A stretch of DNA of 64,000 bases from Pseudomonadota bacterium (GTDB taxonomy: Bacteria; Pseudomonadota; Gammaproteobacteria; Burkholderiales; Burkholderiaceae_C): assembly GCA_023442945.1 (NCBI GenBank), contig JAEZWW010000008.1, forward strand, positions 62,001-126,000. The letters are read 5' to 3'. The translations under genes were made by a program, and so were the position numbers. A model generated the notes under the pieces. The model made no database searches, had not been told where the DNA came from, and worked only from the letters and a program-made list of their open reading frames with translations. Positions 1 through 7,719 of the stretch are shown one piece after another (position 1 is the first letter of the stretch; each line of letters starts with the position of its first letter).

Positions 1-176
1 TTGGCAATGGCCGAGCTGAGCGCCGTGCGCACCGAGTCGATCATGGGCTCTTCCAGTTGCCCACCGGCGTGGGCCAGACGCGGCGCCAGCCCCAGACTGG
101 CCGCGCCGACCGAAGCCGCCAGGCAAGCGCGGCGCGACAGGCCCGCGGACGGTGCCGGCTGCAGCGCGTCCCTCAT
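1..176 (-). CDS. Exported protein N-terminus, possibly a lytic transglycosylase (partial)
   Basis: Only the first 58 or so codons are in the window; the gene runs off the left edge. The ATG at 176-174 overlaps the proS stop (ATGA), so it is translationally coupled to proS. The N-terminus is a secretion signal: a twin-arginine-like SRRACLAAS start, a hydrophobic Ala/Leu core and a PRLAHAGG cleavage region, followed by QLEEPMIDSVRTALSSAIA. From memory, a lytic transglycosylase commonly follows proS in related Comamonadaceae, and the short mature part fits that. This is synteny-based inference, since no catalytic motif is visible in the fragment. Confidence 0.5.
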   Translation of the reverse strand, partial: MRDALQPAPSAGLSRRACLAASVGAASLGLAPRLAHAGGQLEEPMIDSVRTALSSAIA

Positions 177-1918
177 GCCGCCAGGCGGCCTTTCACGAAG
201 GTCGCAATCTCTGCCGCGGGGACCTTGGTGGCCTCGGCGTCGCGGCGGTGCTGGTACTCGACCTGGCCATCTTTCAGGCCTTTGTCGCCGATGGTCACGC
301 GGTGCGGCACGCCGATCAGCTCCCAGTCGGCGAACATGGCGCCCGGGCGCTCGCCGCGGTCGTCCAGGATCACGTCGACACCGGCCGCCATCAGCTCAGC
401 GTACAGCGCCTCAGCAGCGGCCTTCACGGCCTCGCTGCGGTCCATGCCGACCGGGCAGATCACCACCGTGAAGGGCGCCAGCGCGTCGGGCCAGATGATG
501 CCGCGCGCATCGTGGTTCTGTTCGATGGCCGCGGCCGGCAGGCGCGTGATGCCGATGCCGTAGCAACCCATCTCAAAATGCCGCGGCTTGCCGTCTTCCG
601 CCAGGAAGGTGGCGTCCATGGCCGTGCTGTACTTGGTGCCCAGGTAGAAGATGTGGCCGATTTCGATGCCGCGCTCAATCGCCAGCGTGCCCTTGCCGTC
701 CGGCGCGGCATCGCCCGGGACGACGTTGCGGATGTCGGCCACGGCGTCCGGCTCGGGCAGGTCGCGGCCCCAGTTGACGCCGGTCAGGTGGACGTCTTCT
801 TCGTTCGCGCCGCAGACCCAGTCGGCCATCAGCGCGACCTCACGGTCGGCCACCAGCTTCACCGGCTTTTTCAGGCCGATCGGGCCCAGGTAGCCGGGCT
901 TGGTGCCGAAGTGCTCCAGGATCTCGGGCACGGTGGCGAAGCGGAAGCCCTGGTCGAGCCCCGGCACCTTGCTGACCTTGATCTCGTTCATGTCGTGGTC
1001 GCCGCGCAGCAGCAGCAACCAGACCTGGCTTTTGACGACCTTGCCAGCTTCGTCGGTCTGGTCGGTCGCCAGCACCAGCGACTTCACGGTCTGCTTCAAC
1101 GGCAGCTGCAGCAGCTCGGCCACGTCGGCGCAGGTCGATTTGCCGGGTGTCGGCGTCTTGGCCATGGCTTGCGTGGCGTCGCCGCGCGGGGCCGTGGGCG
1201 CCAGCGCCTCGGCCTTTTCCATGTTGGCGGCGTAATCGCTGCCCGTGCTGTAGACGATGGCGTCTTCGCCCGTCGAGGCAATCACCTGGAATTCTTCGCT
1301 CAAATCACCGCCGATGGCGCCCGAATCCGCTGCCACGGCGCGGTAGGTCAGGCCAAAGCGGTCAAAGATGGCACGGTAGGCCTTGGCCATGACCTGGTAG
1401 CTGACTTTGGCGCTGGCTTCGTCGCGGTCGAAGCTGTAGGCGTCCTTCATGATGAATTCGCGCCCACGCATCAGGCCGAAGCGCGGACGGCGCTCGTCGC
1501 GGAACTTGGTCTGGATCTGGTAGAGGTTCTTGGGCAGCTGCTTGTAGCTGCGCAGGTCCTGGCGCGCGATGTCGGTCACCGCCTCTTCGCTGGTCGGCTG
1601 GATGACGAAGTCGCGCTCGTGCCGGTCCTGCACGCGCAGCAGCTCGGGGCCCATGGTCTGGAAACGCCCGCTTTCACTCCACAACTCGCCCGGCTGGACC
1701 ACCGGCATGACGCATTCGACGGCGCCGGCGCGGTTCATTTCCTCGCGCACGATGGCTTCGACCTTGCGGATCACGCGCAAACCCATCGGCATGTAGGTGT
1801 AGACCCCCGCGCCCAGTTTCTTGACCATCCCGGCCCGTGTCATGAGCTGGTGGCTGACCACCTCGGCGTCTGCAGGGGCTTCCTTGAGGGTGCTGATATA
1901 GAACTGGCTGGCTTTCAT
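173..1918 (-). CDS. proS: Proline--tRNA ligase
   Basis: Charges tRNA-Pro with proline in the cytoplasm. The 581-residue protein starts MKASQFYISTLKEAP, the usual ProS beginning; an upstream in-frame start would add 21 residues unlike the family. The bacterial-type (prokaryote-like) architecture is visible: class II catalytic core with motif 2 around FRDERRPRFGLMRGREFIMKD, an inserted YbaK-like editing domain in the middle (about 225-390), motif 3 (GCYGIGITR) and a C-terminal anticodon-binding domain. The length is typical. It is divergent from rppH and coupled to the exported-protein gene downstream. Its cognate tRNA-Pro(CGG) lies 5.5 kb away in the same window. Confidence 0.97.
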   Translation of the reverse strand: MKASQFYISTLKEAPADAEVVSHQLMTRAGMVKKLGAGVYTYMPMGLRVIRKVEAIVREEMNRAGAVECVMPVVQPGELWSESGRFQTMGPELLRVQDRHERDFVIQPTSEEAVTDIARQDLRSYKQLPKNLYQIQTKFRDERRPRFGLMRGREFIMKDAYSFDRDEASAKVSYQVMAKAYRAIFDRFGLTYRAVAADSGAIGGDLSEEFQVIASTGEDAIVYSTGSDYAANMEKAEALAPTAPRGDATQAMAKTPTPGKSTCADVAELLQLPLKQTVKSLVLATDQTDEAGKVVKSQVWLLLLRGDHDMNEIKVSKVPGLDQGFRFATVPEILEHFGTKPGYLGPIGLKKPVKLVADREVALMADWVCGANEEDVHLTGVNWGRDLPEPDAVADIRNVVPGDAAPDGKGTLAIERGIEIGHIFYLGTKYSTAMDATFLAEDGKPRHFEMGCYGIGITRLPAAAIEQNHDARGIIWPDALAPFTVVICPVGMDRSEAVKAAAEALYAELMAAGVDVILDDRGERPGAMFADWELIGVPHRVTIGDKGLKDGQVEYQHRRDAEATKVPAAEIATFVKGRLAA

Positions 1919-1963
1919 CGGGATCGGGCGCAAGGCCACGCCTTGAATGGGGTTTGTGCCCAC

Positions 1964-1991
1964 TTGCCGGTGGCAATGCACCGTGCATAAT
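1964..1991 (+). promoter_or_regulatory. Candidate sigma-70 promoter for rppH
   Basis: A -35-like TTGCCG at 1964-1969 and a -10-like CATAAT at 1986-1991 are separated by 16 bases, 32 bases before the rppH ATG, in the proS/rppH divergent gap. Recognised by eye only. Confidence 0.4.
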
Positions 1992-2022
1992 GGTCATAAC
2001 TTATTGAATTTGGGGTTCGATT

Positions 2023-2685
2023 ATGCTTGACCGGGAAGGCTTTCGCCCGAACGTCGGCATCATCCTGCTCAACCAGAAGAACCAGGTTTTTTGGGGCAAG
2101 CGTATCCGCACCCACTCCTGGCAGTTCCCACAGGGCGGCATCGATCGGGGTGAATCCCCCGAGCAAGCCATGTACCGTGAACTGCACGAGGAAGTGGGGC
2201 TGCATGCTGAGCATGTGCGCATCGTGGCCCGAACCCGTGACTGGTTGCGCTACGAGGTGCCAGACCGGTTCATCCGCCGCGACGCGCGCGGCCATTACAA
2301 GGGTCAAAAGCAGATCTGGTATCTGCTGCAACTGGTCGCCAACGACTGGGATTTGAACCTTCGCGCCACCAACCACCCGGAGTTTGACGCTTGGCGTTGG
2401 AACGACTACTGGGTACCGCTGGATGTGGTGGTGGAGTTCAAGCGCGGCGTGTACGAAATGGCGCTGACCGAGTTGGCGCGCTTTCTGCCGCGTGCCGAGC
2501 ACCGCAACCGCTACCTGCGCGGCGGCGTTCGTCCGCGCGACCAGGGCGCCCTGCCGCCGATCCAGACAACAGAGCGGCGCGAGCGTGGCCCAAGCCATCC
2601 GCCTGCCGCGACCAACGGCAACGGCCATGCCCACGGCCCGGCGCCGGGCCCGGCCACGCCGCCGGGGCTGGAGATCGAATCATGA
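2023..2685 (+). CDS. rppH: RNA pyrophosphohydrolase RppH
   Basis: Removes pyrophosphate from the 5' triphosphate end of mRNAs, which starts RNase E-dependent decay. The first 165 residues (MLDREGFRPNVGIILLNQ onward) are a classic RppH Nudix domain. The Nudix box begins GGIDRGESP and ends RELHEEVG, and WQFPQGG and GQKQIWYLL match the RppH subfamily. A 50-residue Pro/Arg/Gly-rich C-terminal tail is longer than in E. coli and is common in Burkholderiales. The stop overlaps the ATG of the CNP1-like gene (ATGA), which suggests co-translation. Confidence 0.95.
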   Translation: MLDREGFRPNVGIILLNQKNQVFWGKRIRTHSWQFPQGGIDRGESPEQAMYRELHEEVGLHAEHVRIVARTRDWLRYEVPDRFIRRDARGHYKGQKQIWYLLQLVANDWDLNLRATNHPEFDAWRWNDYWVPLDVVVEFKRGVYEMALTELARFLPRAEHRNRYLRGGVRPRDQGALPPIQTTERRERGPSHPPAATNGNGHAHGPAPGPATPPGLEIES

Positions 2686-3221
2686 GCGACTTTCCCAGAA
2701 CCGCGGCCCGCAAGCGCGCCGCGTGGGTGCTGGCGGCAGCCCTTTGCGTGAGCGCTGCGTCTGCCCAGGCCCAGTACGCCAACGACGACCTGGCCGATTG
2801 GACCGAGGGCACGGTGCCGCCACCGCCCGCCTACAGCGTGTCCGGCCTGGTCGATATCGAGATGCCGCGCGGCTCGTCGGTCAAGATGGGCGTGGACCCC
2901 AAGACCATCGTGCTAGACCAGAGCAAAGGCATCGTGCGCTACGTCGTGGTGGCGCGGGGTCCTTCAGCGGTGAACGCGACGTACGAGGGCATTCGCTGCT
3001 CGACCGGGGAATTCCGCATCTACGCGCGCCAGGTCCAGGGCGGCGAGTGGACGCCCAACAGCGAATCGGACTGGAAGACCATGATGGGCCAAAACAGCAT
3101 CATGGTGCGCCACCCGCTGCAGTTGGCCCGCGGCGGCATGTGCATGGGCTCGACCCTGCGCCAGAACGCCAAGGACATCGTTCGCGAGCTGCAATCGGGC
3201 AATCAGTCGCTCTATTATTGA
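2682..3221 (+). CDS. CNP1-like family exported protein
   Basis: A 179-residue protein with a signal peptide (RKRAAWVLAAALCVSAASAQA, cleavage near residue 29), then DDLADWTEGTVPPPPAYS. This resembles the CNP1-like family (PF08750), periplasmic or surface-exposed proteins of betaproteobacteria with no firmly established function. The two cysteines, in IRCSTGEF and GGMCMGST, could form a disulfide. The ATG overlaps the rppH stop. The stop codon TGA (3219-3221) lies in the edge of a dispersed repeat, so the last residues (SLYY) may be set by that repeat. Family assignment is from recalled family sequence. Confidence 0.8.
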   Translation: MSDFPRTAARKRAAWVLAAALCVSAASAQAQYANDDLADWTEGTVPPPPAYSVSGLVDIEMPRGSSVKMGVDPKTIVLDQSKGIVRYVVVARGPSAVNATYEGIRCSTGEFRIYARQVQGGEWTPNSESDWKTMMGQNSIMVRHPLQLARGGMCMGSTLRQNAKDIVRELQSGNQSLYY

Positions 3222-3271
3222 TAGCTGCTTGCGCAGATGGGACTAGGGGCCAGAGCCCTGTTTTATTCAAA
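3213..3271 (+). repeat. Dispersed repeat copy 1
   Basis: Contains GATAGCTGCTTGCGCAGAT, then GGACTAGGGGCCAGAG and the tail TTTTATTCAAA. It fills the whole gap between the converging CNP1-like gene and proB and supplies the TGA stop of the former. Confidence 0.85.
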
Positions 3272-4432
3272 TCAGCGCGTCAGCACCAGGTTGTCCCGGT
3301 GCACCATCTCGGGCTCGGCGCTGTAGCCCAGCAGCTGCGCGATTTCGCTGGAGGGCTTGCGACACAGCAGGCGCGCTTCGGCGCTCGAATAGTTGGCTAG
3401 GCCGCGCCCGATCTCGGCGCCCGTGATGTCGCGCACGGCGATCACATCGCCGCGCGAGAACACGCCTTGGACCTGCGTCATGCCGATCGGCAGCAGGCTC
3501 TTGCCCTCGCCGCGCAGCTTGCCCGCCGCGCCTTCGTCCACCACCACAGCGCCACGCAGCTGCAGGTGGTCCATCATCCATTGCTTGCGCGCCTGCGTCT
3601 TCTGCGTGGGCGCGACCAGCAGCGTGCCGATGCGCTCACCGCGCGCCAGGCGCAGCAGCGCGTCGGGTTCGCGCCCCCAAGCGATGACGGTGGACGCGCC
3701 CGAGCCCGCCGCGCGCTTGGCCGCGACGATCTTGGTCAGCATGCCGCCCTTGCCGATGCTGCTGCCCGCGCCACCGGCCATGCGCTCCAGCGCCAGGTCG
3801 CCGGCGCGCGCTTCGCCCACCAACTCGGCCGCCGGGTCCTTGCGCGGATCGGCCGTGTACAGACCGCGCTGGTCGGTCAGGATGACCAGCAAATCTGCCT
3901 CCACCAAATTGGCCACCAGCGCGCCCAGCGTGTCGTTGTCGCCGACCTTGATTTCGTCGGTGACAACCGTGTCGTTTTCGTTGATGACGGGCAGCACCTG
4001 GTACTGCAGCAACGTCAGCAGCGTGGACCGCGCGTTGAGGTAGCGCTCGCGGTCGGCCAGGTCGGCGTGCGTCAGCAAGACCTGGGCGCTGCGCAGGTTG
4101 TGCTCGCGAAGCTTGGTTTCGTACATCTGCGCCAGGCCCATCTGCCCGACGGCCGCCGCGGCCTGCAGCTCGTTCACTTCGTGCGGGCGCTTGGCCCAGC
4201 CCAGGCGCTTCATGCCTTCGGCGATCGCACCGCTGGACACCATGATGACTTCACGGCGCTCGTCCAAGCCCGCCGCCGCGTCGCCGCGCGAGAGCACGGC
4301 CAACTGGCGACACCATTCACCGATGGCCGCTTCGTCCAGGCCGCGCCCTTCGTTGGTGACCAGGCTGGAGCCGACCTTGACGACGATGCGGCGCGCGGAG
4401 GCCAACGGGTCGGCCAGATGGTGGTGGGTCAT
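3272..4432 (-). CDS. proB: Glutamate 5-kinase
   Basis: First step of proline synthesis: phosphorylates glutamate with ATP to gamma-glutamyl phosphate. 386 residues from the ATG at 4432 (MTHHHLADPLASARR). A TTG four codons upstream is less likely. The amino-acid kinase domain opens with RIVVKVGSSLVTNEG and carries INENDTV and GTGGMxTK-like GKGGMLTKI motifs; a C-terminal PUA domain follows from about residue 285 (GAVVVDEGA..., SRGDVIAVRD). The length matches two-domain ProB. It lies downstream of obgE, as in many betaproteobacteria, separated from it by a dispersed repeat that also forms its leader. Confidence 0.96.
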   Translation of the reverse strand: MTHHHLADPLASARRIVVKVGSSLVTNEGRGLDEAAIGEWCRQLAVLSRGDAAAGLDERREVIMVSSGAIAEGMKRLGWAKRPHEVNELQAAAAVGQMGLAQMYETKLREHNLRSAQVLLTHADLADRERYLNARSTLLTLLQYQVLPVINENDTVVTDEIKVGDNDTLGALVANLVEADLLVILTDQRGLYTADPRKDPAAELVGEARAGDLALERMAGGAGSSIGKGGMLTKIVAAKRAAGSGASTVIAWGREPDALLRLARGERIGTLLVAPTQKTQARKQWMMDHLQLRGAVVVDEGAAGKLRGEGKSLLPIGMTQVQGVFSRGDVIAVRDITGAEIGRGLANYSSAEARLLCRKPSSEIAQLLGYSAEPEMVHRDNLVLTR

Positions 4433-4436
4433 TTTT

Positions 4437-4502
4437 TGGATCAAATCGACTCGAAGCCCTTGCTGAATCAGCGCAGGCAGCTACGCAATCAATAGCATTC
4501 AA
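4437..4502 (-). repeat. Dispersed repeat copy 2
   Basis: Read on the minus strand it shows GTAGCTGCCTGCGCTGAT, AGCAAGGGCTTCGAG and a TTTGATCCAAAAA tail ending at the proB start. It occupies the entire obgE-proB gap and is therefore the proB 5' leader. Confidence 0.75.
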
Positions 4503-4508
4503 CGCGGC

Positions 4509-5567
4509 TCAGGTGTCGAAACGCGGGTCGCGTTCGGGCTCCGCCAACTCGGCCTGCCGCTCTTTTTGCAGGTAGGTGTAGATGGCGCGCACCAACGGCT
4601 CGCAGCCTTCGCGTGTCAGGGCCGAGATGCCGTACACCGGCCCGCGCCAGCGCAGGCGTTTGACGAAGTCCTTCACGGTCGCCTCGCGCTCAGCCTCGGG
4701 CACCATGTCCAGCTTGTTCAGCACCAGCCAGCGGGGCTTTTCGTACAGCGTCTCGTCGTACTTCTTGAGCTCTTGCACGATGGCCTTGGCCTGCTCCACC
4801 GGGTCCACACCCTCGTCGAACGGCGCGATGTCGACAAAGTGCAGCAGCAAGCGCGTGCGCTGCAGGTGGCGCAGGAACTGGTGGCCGAGGCCTGCGCCTT
4901 CACTCGCGCCTTCGATCAAGCCGGGAATGTCGGCGACGACAAAGCTTTGCTCCGGCCCGACGCGCACCACGCCCAGGTTGGGGTGCAGCGTGGTAAAGGG
5001 GTAGTCGGCGATCTTGGGCCGCGCGTTGGACACGGCGGCGATGAAGGTCGATTTGCCTGCATTAGGCATGCCCAGCAAGCCGACATCGGCCAACACTTTC
5101 AGTTCCAGCTTGAGCTTCTTGCGCTCACCCGGCCAGCCTGGCGTCTTTTGACGCGGCGCGCGGTTGATCGAGCTTTTGAAACGCAGGTTGCCAAAGCCGC
5201 CGTCGCCGCCCTTGGCGATCATGACGGTCTCGCCCGGCGTGAGCAGTTCGTACAGCACCTCGCCCGTGTCGGCGTCGCTGATGATGGTGCCCACCGGCAT
5301 CTTCAGTGTGATGTCGTCGCCGGCCACGCCGAACATGTCCGAGCCCATGCCGTGCTGGCCGCGCTTCGCTTCATGCCGGCGCGAATAGCGGTAGTCCACC
5401 AAGGTGTTCAGGTTGGGGTCGACCAGCGCAAACACGTGGCCACCACGGCCGCCGTCGCCACCGTCGGGGCCACCGAATTCCTTGTACTTCTCATGCCGGA
5501 ACGACGCGCAGCCGTTGCCGCCATCGCCGGCGTGGATGTCGATGAAGGCTTCGTCAACGAATTTCAT
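4509..5567 (-). CDS. obgE: GTPase ObgE/CgtA
   Basis: Essential ribosome-associated GTPase involved in 50S maturation and stress control. 352 residues. The glycine-rich Obg fold occupies 1-158 (MKFVDEAFIDIHAGDGGNG, repeated GGDGG segments). The G domain follows with P-loop GMPNAGKST, G2 region TTLHPNLG, G3 VADIPGLIEGA and G4 NKLD. There is a short acidic tail (ERDPRFDT). It is in the conserved rplU-rpmA-obgE order, with a hairpin between rpmA and obgE. Confidence 0.98.
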   Translation of the reverse strand: MKFVDEAFIDIHAGDGGNGCASFRHEKYKEFGGPDGGDGGRGGHVFALVDPNLNTLVDYRYSRRHEAKRGQHGMGSDMFGVAGDDITLKMPVGTIISDADTGEVLYELLTPGETVMIAKGGDGGFGNLRFKSSINRAPRQKTPGWPGERKKLKLELKVLADVGLLGMPNAGKSTFIAAVSNARPKIADYPFTTLHPNLGVVRVGPEQSFVVADIPGLIEGASEGAGLGHQFLRHLQRTRLLLHFVDIAPFDEGVDPVEQAKAIVQELKKYDETLYEKPRWLVLNKLDMVPEAEREATVKDFVKRLRWRGPVYGISALTREGCEPLVRAIYTYLQKERQAELAEPERDPRFDT

Positions 5568-5595
5568 GGTGTCTCATTCCAACACGGGGCGCCAA

Positions 5596-5623
5596 AAACA
5601 GCAAAGCCCCGCCAAGGCGGGGC
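5596..5623 (-). terminator. Hairpin with partial T tract between rpmA and obgE
   Basis: On the minus strand GCCCCGCC-TT-GGCGGGGC (8 bp stem, 5606-5623) is followed by TTTGCTGTTTTT. It could attenuate read-through from the ribosomal protein genes into obgE. Confidence 0.5.
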
Positions 5624-5653
5624 CGCAAGCATCGGGGGTTGATACGCGCCGCG

Positions 5654-5914
5654 TCAGGCGACGGGCGTCACCACCACGGTGTGCTTGTTCTGCGCGCCTT
5701 TGACGGCGAACGACACTTGGCCGTCCACCAAAGCAAACAGGGTGTGGTCCTTGCCCACGCCGACGTTGGTGCCGGGATGGAACTTGGTGCCGCGCTGGCG
5801 CACGATGATTGAGCCGGCGCTGATGGTCTGGCCGCCGAACACTTTGACGCCCAGCATCTTGGGCTTGGAATCGCGGCCGTTCCGTGTCGAACCGCCGCCT
5901 TTTTTCTGTGCCAT
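5654..5914 (-). CDS. rpmA: 50S ribosomal protein L27
   Basis: 86 residues beginning MAQKKGGGSTRNGRDS, the typical bacterial L27 N-terminus that reaches the peptidyl transferase centre, followed by PKMLGVKVFGGQ and a GTKFHPGTNVGVGKDHTL core. There is no N-terminal cleavage extension of the Firmicutes type. It lies 13 bases after rplU and is probably co-transcribed from the rplU promoter. Confidence 0.99.
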   Translation of the reverse strand: MAQKKGGGSTRNGRDSKPKMLGVKVFGGQTISAGSIIVRQRGTKFHPGTNVGVGKDHTLFALVDGQVSFAVKGAQNKHTVVVTPVA

Positions 5915-5927
5915 GGTGTGTTACTCC

Positions 5928-6245
5928 TTATTTGCCGCCGTTGATGGCGCCAATTTCGAGCTCGGTATAGCCTTGGCGATGGCCTTGGCGCTTCTGGTAG
6001 TGCTTGCGGCGACGCATCTTGAAGATGCGCACCTTGTCGTGCTTGCCATGGGCAACCACCTTGGCCACCACGGAGGCGCCGGAGACCACGGGAGCACCAA
6101 TCTTCAGATCGCCCTCACCGCCAACGGCGAGCACTTCATCAAAGGTGATTTCCTGGCCTACGTCCGCAGCAATCTGTTCTACTTTGATCTTCTCGCCAGC
6201 GGCAACGCGATACTGCTTGCCACCGGTTTTTATGACCGCGTACAT
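5928..6245 (-). CDS. rplU: 50S ribosomal protein L21
   Basis: 105 residues, starting MYAVIKTGGKQYRVAAGEKI and ending in the L21 signature MRRRKHYQKRQGHRQGYTELEI. Binds 23S rRNA in the large subunit. First gene of the minus-strand run rplU-rpmA-obgE-proB, with a good sigma-70 promoter upstream at 6298-6326. Confidence 0.99.
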   Translation of the reverse strand: MYAVIKTGGKQYRVAAGEKIKVEQIAADVGQEITFDEVLAVGGEGDLKIGAPVVSGASVVAKVVAHGKHDKVRIFKMRRRKHYQKRQGHRQGYTELEIGAINGGK

Positions 6246-6297
6246 ATAAGAAACCTCTTAAAAAGGATACCGCGAACGAATTTCCGCGGAACTGCGC

Positions 6298-6326
6298 ATT
6301 ATAGCTGTTGGCAGAAGGCGTAGCAA
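6298..6326 (-). promoter_or_regulatory. Sigma-70 promoter of rplU-rpmA-obgE
   Basis: On the minus strand, -35 TTGCTA (6326-6321), a 17-base spacer and a perfect -10 TATAAT (6303-6298). It ends 53 bases upstream of the rplU ATG. Spacing and -10 are consensus. Confidence 0.75.
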
Positions 6327-6449
6327 GAGCACGCCCAGCGCCCCGGTAGATGCGGGCGCGACTCCTATAATTTCCTGTTCTGTCGACTGGAATGCTGTCG
6401 ACGCCGCTACCGCCTTACCCGAACCCCGCCAACGCGGGGCGTTGCTGCC

Positions 6450-7433
6450 TTGGACACCCCCACAAAATCCCCTCATCAAGCGGCCCATCTTGCTGCCCAG
6501 GAGTTGCGCGAAGTTGACGCGACCATCGCCAAGCGCCTGAGTTCAGACGTCCCCTTGGTCGGCGAAGTGGCACGCTACATCATCGCGGCCGGCGGCAAGC
6601 GCCTGCGGCCGGTGCTGCTGCTGTTGATGTCGGGCGCGCTGGGCTGCCAGCACCCGCAGCGTTTCAACCTGGCCGCCGTGGTGGAGTTCATCCACACGGC
6701 GACGCTGTTGCACGACGATGTGGTGGACGAATCGACTTTGCGCCGTGGACGCGCTACCGCGAACGAGGTGTTTGGGAACCCGGCCAGCGTGCTGGTGGGC
6801 GACTTCCTGTATTCGCGCGCCTTCCAGATGATGGTGGAGGCGGGCAACATGCGGATCATGCAGATCCTCGCCGACGCGACCAATGTGATCGCCGAAGGCG
6901 AGGTGCTACAACTGATGAACATGCACGATGCGTCGCTGGACGAAGCGGGCTACCTGCGCGTCATCCGCTCGAAAACGGCCAAGTTGTTCGAGGCCAGCTG
7001 TCGACTCGCGGCCGTCCTGGCTGACGCCGATCCTGACACGGAAGCCGCCTGTGCCGAGTACGGCCTGTCGCTGGGCACCGCGTTCCAGGTCATCGACGAC
7101 GTTCTGGACTACGAGGGTGACGCTGCGGAGATGGGCAAAAACCTGGGCGACGACCTGCGCGAAGGCAAAGCCACCCTGCCCCTGATCCTGGCCATGCAAC
7201 TCGCCACGCCTGAGGACGCAGCGGTAGTGCGCCAAGCCATCGAGTCGGGCAATACCGAGGACCTGAACAAGATCGTCGCGATCGTCCGCGGCTGCGGCGC
7301 ATTGGAGCGCACCAAACTGGCCGCCGCCGCGCAGGCGCAACAGGCCATCGACGCCATCAGCGCGTTCGACGCCAACCGCTACACCGACAGTTTGCTACAA
7401 TTAGCGGCTCAGCTTTTGCAGCGGCGCTCCTGA
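6450..7433 (+). CDS. ispB: Polyprenyl diphosphate synthase (octaprenyl type)
   Basis: Chain-elongating trans-prenyl transferase that makes the side chain of ubiquinone. 327 residues. The first Asp-rich motif is LLHDDVVDEST, the second is FQVIDDVLDYEGD, and the GGKRLRP motif near residue 50 binds the diphosphate. The most upstream plausible start is TTG at 6450 (MDTPTKSPHQ); no in-frame ATG precedes the conserved core. A small GC hairpin (6424-6439) sits just before the start. It is divergent from rplU, the usual neighbour arrangement. Confidence 0.93.
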   Translation: MDTPTKSPHQAAHLAAQELREVDATIAKRLSSDVPLVGEVARYIIAAGGKRLRPVLLLLMSGALGCQHPQRFNLAAVVEFIHTATLLHDDVVDESTLRRGRATANEVFGNPASVLVGDFLYSRAFQMMVEAGNMRIMQILADATNVIAEGEVLQLMNMHDASLDEAGYLRVIRSKTAKLFEASCRLAAVLADADPDTEAACAEYGLSLGTAFQVIDDVLDYEGDAAEMGKNLGDDLREGKATLPLILAMQLATPEDAAVVRQAIESGNTEDLNKIVAIVRGCGALERTKLAAAAQAQQAIDAISAFDANRYTDSLLQLAAQLLQRRS

Positions 7434-7455
7434 TCGCGCCGCCTCGCTCGAGCAT

Positions 7456-7532
7456 CGGGGTGTAGCTTAGCCTGGTAGAGCGCTACGTTCGGGACGTAGA
7501 GGCCGGAGGTTCGAATCCTCTCACCCCGACCA
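7456..7532 (+). tRNA. tRNA-Pro (anticodon CGG)
   Basis: 77 nt. Acceptor CGGGGTG pairs with CACCCCG, the D arm is GCTTAGCCTGGTAGAGC, the anticodon stem CTACG/CGTAG encloses TTCGGGA (anticodon CGG) and the T arm holds GGTTCGAATCC. Discriminator A and an encoded CCA end at 7532. It lies between ispB and pilB. Confidence 0.97.
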
Positions 7533-7615
7533 ACTTGCTTGGGACACGCCAGCGATAGTGCCCGCGTTGCGTTGCAACGTCACTACGAAAGGCCTAGTCC
7601 AATTGCTTGGCCGGG

Positions 7616-7641
7616 TGTTGTGTCAACTGGTACACACAACA
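7616..7641. repeat. Inverted repeat in the pilB leader
   Basis: TGTTGTGT (7616-7623) and ACACAACA (7634-7641) form perfect 8-base arms with a 10-base spacer, about 80 bases before pilB. It could be an operator or an mRNA hairpin. No T tract follows, so it is not a standard terminator. Confidence 0.4.
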
Positions 7642-7719
7642 AGGCTTGCGCAAGATTTACATCTATTCACCGATCGGCGATGATCGGACGGCTCTATTGG
7701 CCTTTCCGAACACGTATCC

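Noticed and set aside
4433..4444. Upstream TTG start for proB
   Set aside because: Lies in the repeat tail, adds only MIQK, and the ATG at 4432 gives the expected N-terminus.
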